Positions 1-6,133 of a stretch of DNA of 14,982 bases are shown in pieces (positions within the stretch are counted from its first letter, which is position 1; each line of letters opens with the position of its first letter). A program made the translations under genes and the position numbers. The notes beneath the pieces were generated by a model that saw nothing but the letters and a program-made list of their open reading frames with translations, was not told the origin of the DNA and made no database searches. The DNA is from Clostridiales bacterium. Lineage in GTDB: Bacteria; Bacillota; Clostridia; Christensenellales; Aristaeellaceae. The stretch lies in NCBI GenBank assembly GCA_004555155.1, contig SFJH01000042.1, positions 1 to 14,982 of the forward strand, in the 5' to 3' direction.

Positions 1-1138
1 GGTCGGTGATCTGCCGGATCGTGTCGCCGGCGCGCAGGCCGGTGAACTCGGCGGTGACGGCGGCGTCCGCGGGGGCGCAGTCGCCCATCAGCGCGTCGCC
101 GGCGCGCACATCCACGTCCGGCGCGTCGGGATCCATCTTCACATAGCTGTGGCCGCGCTTCAGCGCGTCGATCAGGTCCTCCGGGCAGCGGGACATGGCG
201 TAGACGCAGGTGCAGGGAATGCCGGGCAGGCTCAGCGGGCGGGAGCGGTGGAAGTCGCTGCCGCCGGTGACCGGAATGCGGCGGCCCTTTACCAGCTCAT
301 TGTGCCACCATTCCAGACAGGCGGTGTTTTCGTTGTCCAGCATCAGCGCGCCGTTCCAGACCTCCACGGCGTCGTAGGGCGCCAGGTCAAAGCCCCACTT
401 CCAGCCGCACTCGGGCGCGCAGAAGGGGTGGTTGATCACGATCATCGCACCGTTGGCCCGGGCCTCGCCGATGCAGGCGCGGGCCTCCTCCGGCGCGTTG
501 ACGCAGAAGGGCGTGCGGTAGGGGCGCTGGACGCCCAGGAAGCCGGCGTGGCCGTTGTAGTGGGTCCACTCGGTGCCCGGCAGCACGGTCATGTCCGACG
601 GGCGGGGCAGGCAGAAGTTTTCGGAGTAGTTGTTGTGGTTGGTGATGAACACGTAGTCCAGGTGCTGCTGGCGGCAGAGCTCCACCAGCGCCTCCGAGGA
701 CAATACGCCGTCCGAACCCTTGGTGTGGGTGTGGGTGTCGCCCCGGAAGCGGCGCAGCGCCTTCTCGGTCAGCTCGATGGTGTACTCCACGGTCACGCCC
801 TCGTCGGCGATCTTGTACGCGCCGACGATGATCTCCCACGTGCCGGGCACCACGGGCATGGGCGTGTAGCCCTGGGAGCTCTCGTAGGCGGAGATGGCGA
901 TGTGGGTGCGGTCGGAGCCGGACGCGCCCACGTATTCGCCGTTGCCGGCGGTGAGGGCCAGGTCGATGATGTTGATCTCGTCGGAGTAGGTCACGCCGTC
1001 CTCGGTGCGGGAGGCGTGACGGGGATATTTGTAGTAGATGTCCATGCGCTCGATGTTCTCCGGCACGTCGAAGGGCAGCGTGAAGTACAGCCGCTCCTCG
1101 TCCTTGCGGATGAAGCGCTCAAAGCGGATCGTCTTCAT
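1..1138 (-). CDS. CehA/McbA-type PHP-domain metallohydrolase (3' end beyond window)
   Basis: Open frame of 379 codons from ATG at 1138 to the left edge with no stop, so the C terminus is missing. Residues 1-130 form a beta-rich N-terminal region. The PHP catalytic core follows: GDTHTHTKGSDG at 133-144 (His136, His138, Asp144), ITNHNN at 165-170 (His168), GTEW (Glu190), GHAG (His197), INHP (His237) and GSDFHRSR at 293-300 (Asp295, His297). These are the expected metal ligands of PHP phosphoesterases/amidohydrolases, so the enzyme looks intact. No signal peptide is seen, so it is probably cytoplasmic. The start lies 6 bases past the upstream permease stop, and its GGAG ribosome site overlaps that stop, so it is translationally coupled and the last visible gene of the importer operon. 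Known relatives hydrolyse carbamate, amide or phosphoester bonds; the substrate here is unknown. An inference is that it processes the imported ligand. Confidence 0.85.
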   Translation of the reverse strand, partial: MKTIRFERFIRKDEERLYFTLPFDVPENIERMDIYYKYPRHASRTEDGVTYSDEINIIDLALTAGNGEYVGASGSDRTHIAISAYESSQGYTPMPVVPGTWEIIVGAYKIADEGVTVEYTIELTEKALRRFRGDTHTHTKGSDGVLSSEALVELCRQQHLDYVFITNHNNYSENFCLPRPSDMTVLPGTEWTHYNGHAGFLGVQRPYRTPFCVNAPEEARACIGEARANGAMIVINHPFCAPECGWKWGFDLAPYDAVEVWNGALMLDNENTACLEWWHNELVKGRRIPVTGGSDFHRSRPLSLPGIPCTCVYAMSRCPEDLIDALKRGHSYVKMDPDAPDVDVRAGDALMGDCAPADAAVTAEFTGLRAGDTIRQITD

Positions 1139-1144
1139 GGGGGA

Positions 1145-2023
1145 TCACTCCTTCGTTGCGCCGAGGTTCAGGCCGGACAGCAGGAACTTCTGGGCGAACA
1201 CGTAGATCAGCAGAAGCGGCGCGGCGGTGATGATGATGGCGGCCATGATGGCGTTGTCGGGGATCTGGGCCGTGCCGGAGGTGGAGTTGGTGGAGAGGAT
1301 CATGGCCTTCAGCTTCAGCGGGAGGGTGTACATGGCCTCGTTGGTGAGGATGGCGGCGGGGATGGTGATGCTGTTCCAGCGGGCGACGTACTCCATGAAG
1401 AACACGGTGGCCAGGCCCGGCAGGGAGATCGGCAGGAAGATGCCCGCGAAGATGCGCATTTCGGACGCGCCGTCGATGCGCGCGGACTCCGCCAGCGTAA
1501 ACGAGATGGATTCGAAGTAGTTGCGCATCAGCAGGATGCTGAAGCCGGAGATCAGGCCATTGAGGATCAGGCCGGTGTAGGTGTTCAGCAGGCCCAGATC
1601 GCGGTTGAGCTGATAGATGGAGATCATCGTCAGGTCGCCGGGGATCATCATGGTCAGCATGACGAAGCTGGTGATGAAGCCCTTGAAGGGCAGGTCGCGC
1701 TGGATCAGCACGTAGCCGGCGATGCTGGACAGCAGCACCTGGATGACCGTGCCCACGGTGGTGACGAACAGGGAGTTCAGGAACGGCTTGGCCAGCTTGG
1801 AGACCTCGAACACGTACTTGAAGCCTTCGATGCTGAATTCATGCCACCACAGCACCACGCCGCTGCGGGAGGATTCCAGCGTGCTGGACGTGGACACCAC
1901 GATGACGTTCCACATGGGCAGGGCCATGAGCACGGCCACCACCAGCAGGAACAGCCACATGACGACCTTCTGGGCCGGATTGAGCTCGTTGCGATGGCGA
2001 ACGCCGACAGCATTCTTTTTCAT
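1145..2023 (-). CDS. carbohydrate ABC transporter permease, YtcP/LplC (MalG-like) type
   Basis: A 292-residue inner-membrane permease of a type I carbohydrate importer. It has about six hydrophobic segments, the first at residues 20-45, and the cytoplasmic coupling (EAA) loop at about 178-203, containing ESARIDGASEM followed by FLPISLPG. The length is normal for the family. The start is set by GGAAGGAGG, about 7 bases before ATG at 2023. It begins 18 bases after the end of the partner permease and its stop is 6 bases before the PHP hydrolase, so all three are one transcript. It should pair with the other permease to form the channel. No ATPase is encoded nearby, so it probably uses a shared MsmX/UgpC-like ATPase, as many Firmicute importers do. 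The substrate cannot be read from sequence; the YtcP/LplC relatives are mostly oligosaccharide or uronate importers. Confidence 0.92.
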   Translation of the reverse strand: MKKNAVGVRHRNELNPAQKVVMWLFLLVVAVLMALPMWNVIVVSTSSTLESSRSGVVLWWHEFSIEGFKYVFEVSKLAKPFLNSLFVTTVGTVIQVLLSSIAGYVLIQRDLPFKGFITSFVMLTMMIPGDLTMISIYQLNRDLGLLNTYTGLILNGLISGFSILLMRNYFESISFTLAESARIDGASEMRIFAGIFLPISLPGLATVFFMEYVARWNSITIPAAILTNEAMYTLPLKLKAMILSTNSTSGTAQIPDNAIMAAIIITAAPLLLIYVFAQKFLLSGLNLGATKE

Positions 2024-2041
2024 GGATGGTTCCTCCTTCCT

Positions 2042-2983
2042 TTAGCCGATCTGGTCGTACTTGATGAGCTTGCGCACGGTGAAGCTGATGACCATGGTGG
2101 CCAGCAGCACCACGCAGGCCGCCGCCGACGCGGGGCCGATCTTGAACTGCACGATGCCCTCGTTGTAGATCAGATACAGCAGGTTGCGCACCTTGTCCAT
2201 GATGTTGGAGTTGGCCATCACGAAGATCTGGTCGAAGTTGCGCAGCATGCCCATCACGCCCAGCATGGTGACCACCTTGATCGTGGGCACCACGGCGGGA
2301 ATGGTGATGCAGAACATCTGCTGGAAGCGGCTCGCGCCGTCGATGGACGCGGCCTCATACAGCGTGGGGTTGATGGAGATGATCGCCGCCAGGAACAGCG
2401 CCGCGAAGTAGCCCGCGCCCTTCCACGCGCCGGTGAAGATCATGATGCCCCGGGCGTAGCTGCGCTCGGACATGAACACCACCTTGCGGAAGCTCTCGCC
2501 CTGAATCACCTGCAGCAGGCCGTTGATCAGGCCGCTGGGGGACAGCAGCGTGATCCAGATGGAGCCGACCACGGCCCAGGACAGCAGATAGGGGATGTAG
2601 GTGATGGTCTGGAAGAACGAGCGCGTCGCCTTGCGGCGGATCTCGTTTAAGCACAGCGCCAGCAGCAGGCCCCAGGCGAACTGGAGCACGAAGGTGCCCG
2701 CGCCCACGATCAGCGTGTTCACAAAGGCCTGGGAGTAGACGGGGCTGGACAGGATGGTCTGGTAGTTCTTCCAGCCCACGAACGCCGCGCCGCCCAGCAG
2801 CCGGATCTCCCGGAAGCTGTTCACCACGCCCAACAGCATCGGATAATAGGAAAATACGAGGAAATACACGACGACCGGAATCAGCATCAAATAGATGAAG
2901 CGATAGCGCTTCAGCTTCATCATCAGCTTCTTGCCCTTGTTTTCCTCGCGGATCTTCTGCGGATTCAACGTTTTCTCTGCCAT
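2042..2983 (-). CDS. carbohydrate ABC transporter permease, LplB (MalF-like) type
   Basis: A 313-residue membrane permease. The frame is open back to 3139, but the real start is ATG at 2983 (MAEKTLNPQK), because TACAGGAGG sits 8 bases upstream and the extra upstream codons lie in the terminator and hairpin region. A basic N terminus (residues 1-28) precedes the first transmembrane segment (about 30-50). Further segments follow, with the EAA coupling loop at 210-233 (EAASIDGASRF, then TIPAVVP). This matches LplB/YtcO-type permeases of the binding-protein-dependent sugar importers. It is the first gene after the terminator-like hairpin behind the solute-binding protein and is followed 18 bases later by the second permease. 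No sigma-A promoter is visible in the 170 bases upstream, so expression probably relies on readthrough from the binding-protein transcript. Confidence 0.92.
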   Translation of the reverse strand: MAEKTLNPQKIREENKGKKLMMKLKRYRFIYLMLIPVVVYFLVFSYYPMLLGVVNSFREIRLLGGAAFVGWKNYQTILSSPVYSQAFVNTLIVGAGTFVLQFAWGLLLALCLNEIRRKATRSFFQTITYIPYLLSWAVVGSIWITLLSPSGLINGLLQVIQGESFRKVVFMSERSYARGIMIFTGAWKGAGYFAALFLAAIISINPTLYEAASIDGASRFQQMFCITIPAVVPTIKVVTMLGVMGMLRNFDQIFVMANSNIMDKVRNLLYLIYNEGIVQFKIGPASAAACVVLLATMVISFTVRKLIKYDQIG

Positions 2984-3008
2984 GACGCGAACCTCCTGTA
3001 GCGGGTCT

Positions 3009-3070
3009 GGTTGAACAGCCATTCCGGGCGTCGGCGAACGCGCCCCGCCGTCCGGAACGGCTGTTGAACC
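3009..3070 (-). repeat. large imperfect inverted repeat in the leader of the permease pair
   Basis: Arms 3009-3027 and 3052-3070 are complementary at 17 of 19 positions (GGTTGAACAGCC on one side, GGCTGTTGAACC on the other), with a GC-rich 24-base loop. On the minus-strand mRNA this forms a long stem-loop between the terminator behind the binding-protein gene and the permease ribosome site. A smaller 7-bp stem (3077-3083 with 3090-3096) lies beside it. Possible roles are an mRNA stabiliser, a processing site or part of an attenuator. It could also be a dispersed repeat. Confidence 0.6.
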
Positions 3071-3093
3071 GGTGCATTTCAGCCTCTTTGCTG

Positions 3094-3137
3094 AAAAAAA
3101 GGCGAAAGGCGGCAGGATGCCGCCTCCCGCCTTTCGC
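3094..3137 (-). terminator. intrinsic terminator between binding-protein and permease genes
   Basis: An 11-bp stem pairs 3102-3112 with 3127-3137 (GCGAAAGGCGG), and on the minus strand is followed directly by a run of seven T (3100-3094). An alternative inner stem, GGCGGCA/TGCCGCC, is also possible. It begins 20 bases after the stop of the solute-binding-protein gene. Partial termination here would make the binding protein more abundant than the permeases, a common arrangement in binding-protein-dependent importers. Confidence 0.85.
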
Positions 3138-3157
3138 AAGGAATGATTTTTTGGAAA

Positions 3158-4537
3158 TTACTTGTCGCAAACGCCCATGGTGACGAGCTCGTTGCGCATG
3201 CTCTCCAGACCGGAGGTCACGTCCACCTCGCCCTTGACGATGCTGATGCCCCACTTGCCGACGATCTCCTTATAGGTGCCCTCGTTGGGGATGATCTTCT
3301 CGATGGAGGCATAGTCCAGATACTGCAGGGCGGTGTCCAGACCGCGGTTCAGGCCGATGGGGTTGACGAAGTCGGTGTAGATCGGAACGGGCGCGCCGTG
3401 GTCCATGGCGTGGCTGGCGCCGATCTCGGTCAGGGTGTAGGCGCCGTCGTCGGACACGGTGTAGTCGTTGCCCTCGACGCCCAGGGTCAGCAGCAGGCCG
3501 CCCTCCTGGGTGGCGAAGTACTCCAGAACCTTCACAGCGCCCTCAACATTGGTGGCGTTCACGGGCACCGCGAACAGGCTGGCGCTGCCCTTGTGCAGGC
3601 TGTAGCTGCCGTCGGGGGTCTGGCAGCCGGGCAGGGTGACGATGTCGTACTCATCCACGCTCACGCCGTCGGCGGCCGCATTGGCGTTGTGCAGGCCGGC
3701 CCAGGCAGCCCAGTCAACGTCGACCGCGGTCTGCTTGGAAGCGGCGCCCATCTTGTTGCGCATGTCCTTGGTGGCGTCCACGAAGGAAGCGGGATCGAGC
3801 AGCTCCTCGTCGTACAGCTTCTTCAGCCACTCCCAGACGGGGGCCGCCGCGTCGGTGGCGTAGGGGACGTAGGTCTGGCCGTCCTCATCGACCACGACGC
3901 CGCCCTTCAGGCCGACGGAGGCCATCCAGGGCTGCAGGTCCCAGTTCTGGCTCAGGATGGTGTTGAAGGGATAGAAGTCCTTGGAGGGATTGGCCTCGCG
4001 CAGGGCCTTGAACACCTCGTAGTAGCCGTCCAGGGTGGGCTCAATCTGGGTGTAGTCGATGCCGGCGGCCTCGAGCATCACGCGGTTCAGGCCGACCAGG
4101 ATGTGCAGCTCGCGCTTGTTGAAGCCGGCGTAGATGCGGCCGTCCACCTTCAGGTCCTCCCACTCGCTGGCGGGAACGTTGTTGGACAGGATTTCGGAGG
4201 CGGCGATGTAGTCGGTCAGATCGGTCAGCGCGCCCTGCTGAACCAGGTTCAGATACTGGCTGGCGTTGATGTAGATCAGGTCGTAGGACTCGCCGGCGCT
4301 GAGCTTCTGCATCAGGATGTTGTCGTAGTCGGAAGCGGGCTTCTCAACGATCACGTTCAGGCCGGTGGCCTCGCTGAGCGCCTCGGCCCAGAGGATGTTC
4401 TCCTCCTCGTCCTTGCCGCCGGTCACGGCCGCGAGCATGCGCACGGTGCCGGCCTCGGCCTCTTCCGCCGCCGCCATGGCCGCGAACGCGCCCATCGCCA
4501 GCATGAGAACCAGGATCATGGAAAGCAGTTTCTTCAT
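3158..4537 (-). CDS. secreted extracellular solute-binding protein of a carbohydrate ABC importer
   Basis: A 459-residue family-1-type solute-binding protein. The start is ATG at 4537 (MKKLLSMILV), because AAGGAGG lies about 8 bases upstream; the longer open frame to 4594 would begin upstream of the mapped promoter elements. Residues 1-24 are a classical signal sequence: Lys-Lys, a hydrophobic core, then AMAAAEE. The mature part has the features of sugar-binding proteins, including YDLIYINASQYLNLVQQGALTDLTDYI near residues 98-124 (internal positions approximate) and a WEWLKKLYDEELLDP stretch. It captures the ligand outside the cell and delivers it to the two permeases. Unusually there is no lipobox cysteine at the signal-peptide end, whereas most Firmicute binding proteins are lipoproteins. 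Expression is driven by a strong promoter of its own and ends at a terminator. The ligand is unknown. Confidence 0.9.
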   Translation of the reverse strand: MKKLLSMILVLMLAMGAFAAMAAAEEAEAGTVRMLAAVTGGKDEEENILWAEALSEATGLNVIVEKPASDYDNILMQKLSAGESYDLIYINASQYLNLVQQGALTDLTDYIAASEILSNNVPASEWEDLKVDGRIYAGFNKRELHILVGLNRVMLEAAGIDYTQIEPTLDGYYEVFKALREANPSKDFYPFNTILSQNWDLQPWMASVGLKGGVVVDEDGQTYVPYATDAAAPVWEWLKKLYDEELLDPASFVDATKDMRNKMGAASKQTAVDVDWAAWAGLHNANAAADGVSVDEYDIVTLPGCQTPDGSYSLHKGSASLFAVPVNATNVEGAVKVLEYFATQEGGLLLTLGVEGNDYTVSDDGAYTLTEIGASHAMDHGAPVPIYTDFVNPIGLNRGLDTALQYLDYASIEKIIPNEGTYKEIVGKWGISIVKGEVDVTSGLESMRNELVTMGVCDK

Positions 4538-4584
4538 GGATGTTTCCTCCTTGTGTATTTTGCGGCTTTCGCCCCGCTGGGAAC

Positions 4585-4613
4585 AATGTACCACATAAGA
4601 ATCAACATGTCAA
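4585..4613 (-). promoter_or_regulatory. sigma-A promoter of the solute-binding-protein gene
   Basis: On the minus strand, a perfect -35 TTGACA (4613-4608), a 17-base spacer and TACATT (4590-4585), preceded by a TGG extended -10 element. The start of transcription would be near 4578, giving a 5' leader of about 40 bases before the ATG at 4537. Confidence 0.85.
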
Positions 4614-4624
4614 TATATATTTTA
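4614..4624. promoter_or_regulatory. candidate regulator-binding or UP element abutting the -35 box
   Basis: The 11-mer TATATATTTTA abuts the -35 box of the binding-protein promoter. The same 11-mer occurs at 5913-5923, near the expected transcript start of the GntR-type gene. It could be the operator of that regulator or simply AT-rich promoter sequence. Nearby, CGAAT and ATTCG form a short inverted repeat around 4635-4652, another operator candidate. Confidence 0.25.
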
Positions 4625-4694
4625 TGATTATCTTCGAATTTAATTTGATTCGTATAGTTATCATGGGTTTATTGCGAATAAATGACGAAAATAT

Positions 4695-4744
4695 AGCGCC
4701 GGTCGGGAAAATCACGTGGATTTTCACAGAGCCTGACCGGCGCT
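4695..4744 (-). terminator. hairpin terminator of the GntR-type regulator
   Basis: A 10-bp outer stem, AGCGCCGGTC (4695-4704) with its complement at 4735-4744, encloses a second 7-bp stem, GAAAATC (4707-4713) with GATTTTC (4719-4725). On the minus strand it is followed by ATATTTTCG, a moderate T-rich tail. It lies 26 bases after the regulator stop and upstream of the binding-protein promoter. Confidence 0.7.
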
Positions 4745-4770
4745 TGATTTTTGTAAAATATATTTATATA

Positions 4771-5892
4771 TCAGGTGGTGGAGCCCATCCGGAACAGCGC
4801 GGGCACCCGGAAGTCGTTGCGGCCGGTGCAGCTGCCGTCCAGCAGGCCCAGCAGCACCTCCACCGCCTGATCGGCGATGGCGATCTCGTCCTGGCGCATG
4901 TGGGTGAAGCGGAACCCGCCCATGGCGAGGCAGTCCTCGTCGATGCAGCAGGCCCGGAAGTCGCGGCCCACCTCCAGCCCGCGGGCCCGGGCGGCGGCGT
5001 ACAGGGAGCGGGCGATGGCAAATTCGGTGCAGACGAAGCTCTCCGGCAGGGAATCGAGCCGGTCCAGCACCTCGCCGATGGCGGTCTGGTATTCCGGCTC
5101 CGCGGAGCGGACCGGGTCGGAGTCGAAGGGCTGGATGGGCGCGGTGCGGCGGGGCAGGATGAACTCGCCGGCGCAGGTCATGCCGGTCTCCTCCACGCCG
5201 CGGCGGAAGCCGTCCATGCGGTCGCCCAGGGAGGTGGCGCTGGAGGGCTCGATGGTCAGCGCGGCGACGTTTTTGCAGCCGCGCTCCTTCAGATGGTGGA
5301 TCAGCAGGCGGATGGCCTCGCGGCCGTCGGTGCACACGGTGTTCACCGGCAGGCCGTCCATGCGCTTGTCCACCAGCACCACGGGGAAGGACTCCAGGAT
5401 CAGCTTCATGATGGACAGGCTGTAATAGGAATCGTGGCAGGGCATGATGATCAGCCCGGAGATGCCCAGCGCCAGCAGGCTGCTGATCTCCTCGGCCTCC
5501 TTTTCGGCGCTGCCGTAGGTGAAGCGGATGCACAGCTTGTAGCCGCGCTCGTCCAGCTGGCGGCTGATCCGGTACATCATGTCCAGGCCGAAGGGCGTGG
5601 ACACGTGCTCCAGAATCAGGCCGATCAGCTTCTGTCCGCCGGAGGCGCGGGGCGCGGGGGCGTCGCCGGCGCTCAGCTCGGCCACGAAGGTGCCCTTGCC
5701 CTGCACGCGGCGGATCAGGCGCTCCTCCTTGAGCATGTCCATGGCGCGCTTGATGGTAATTTTGCTCACGGAATAGGTTTCGGCCAGATCGTCCTCCGAC
5801 GGCAGGCGGTCGCCCTGGGCCAGCGCGCCGGACTCGATCTGGTTTTTCAGCGCCTGATAGATTTCGCGATAGAGGAATTTTTCGTTTCGCAT
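4771..5892 (-). CDS. GntR-family regulator with LacI-type sugar-binding domain (AraR-like)
   Basis: A 373-residue transcription factor. ATG at 5892 is chosen because GGGAG lies about 8 bases upstream; the frame's extension to 6051 has no ribosome site. Residues 1-72 are a winged helix of the GntR type, with LPSEDDLAETYSVSKITIKRAM at about 30-51 (recognition region, first part LPSEDDLAETY) and the wing VQGKGTFV at 63-70. Residues 88-373 resemble a LacI/periplasmic-binding-protein effector domain (KLIGLILEHVSTPFGLDMM, and CIDEDCLAMGG near the end). Such proteins repress sugar operons and release DNA when the sugar binds. It sits immediately upstream of, and in the same direction as, the importer genes, separated from them by a terminator, so it is the probable local regulator. 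The inducer is unknown. Its 5' end is divergent from the PurF-like gene. Confidence 0.9.
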   Translation of the reverse strand: MRNEKFLYREIYQALKNQIESGALAQGDRLPSEDDLAETYSVSKITIKRAMDMLKEERLIRRVQGKGTFVAELSAGDAPAPRASGGQKLIGLILEHVSTPFGLDMMYRISRQLDERGYKLCIRFTYGSAEKEAEEISSLLALGISGLIIMPCHDSYYSLSIMKLILESFPVVLVDKRMDGLPVNTVCTDGREAIRLLIHHLKERGCKNVAALTIEPSSATSLGDRMDGFRRGVEETGMTCAGEFILPRRTAPIQPFDSDPVRSAEPEYQTAIGEVLDRLDSLPESFVCTEFAIARSLYAAARARGLEVGRDFRACCIDEDCLAMGGFRFTHMRQDEIAIADQAVEVLLGLLDGSCTGRNDFRVPALFRMGSTT

Positions 5893-5931
5893 GATGGGGT
5901 CTCCCGTTGAATTATATATTTTACTGATATT

Positions 5932-5937
5932 ATTATA
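5932..5937 (-). promoter_or_regulatory. -10 element of the GntR-type regulator gene
   Basis: TATAAT on the minus strand, 40 bases upstream of the ATG at 5892. The -35 region at 17 bases' spacing is TTCCGC, a poor match, so the promoter is predicted to be modest. Confidence 0.55.
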
Positions 5938-6068
5938 CATCTTTTTTGACGATTGCGGAAGATGGTTGCGAAAATTCCGTGCGGAGGAAATTCGGACAAT
6001 TTTCCGAACAAAAAAATGATTTTCCTTCCGAAAGTTTACATATACGCACATCAGGCGAAATAAAACCG

Positions 6069-6077
6069 TGATATAAT
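6069..6077 (+). promoter_or_regulatory. extended -10 promoter of the PurF-like gene
   Basis: TGATATAAT is a perfect TGnTATAAT extended -10 element, 57 bases upstream of the ATG. No good -35 is present at 16-18 bases, which is usual for extended -10 promoters. The 5893-6133 intergenic region also contains TTCGG/CCGAA inverted motifs around 5990-6010. It holds no gene. Confidence 0.65.
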
Positions 6078-6133
6078 ATAGCGGTTCGGCGATTTGCCGC
6101 GATCACACAGATAAACGCAAAGGAGATTGAGCG

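Noticed and set aside
149..2650. 833-codon open frame on the plus strand
   Set aside because: It lies opposite the PHP hydrolase and two permeases, which have clear motifs and ribosome sites. Its composition (Gly, Ala, Val, His, Asp, Gln-rich) is typical of antisense frames in GC-rich genes.
3143..4627. 494-codon open frame on the plus strand
   Set aside because: It is antisense to the solute-binding-protein gene, with the same low-complexity antisense composition and no ribosome site.
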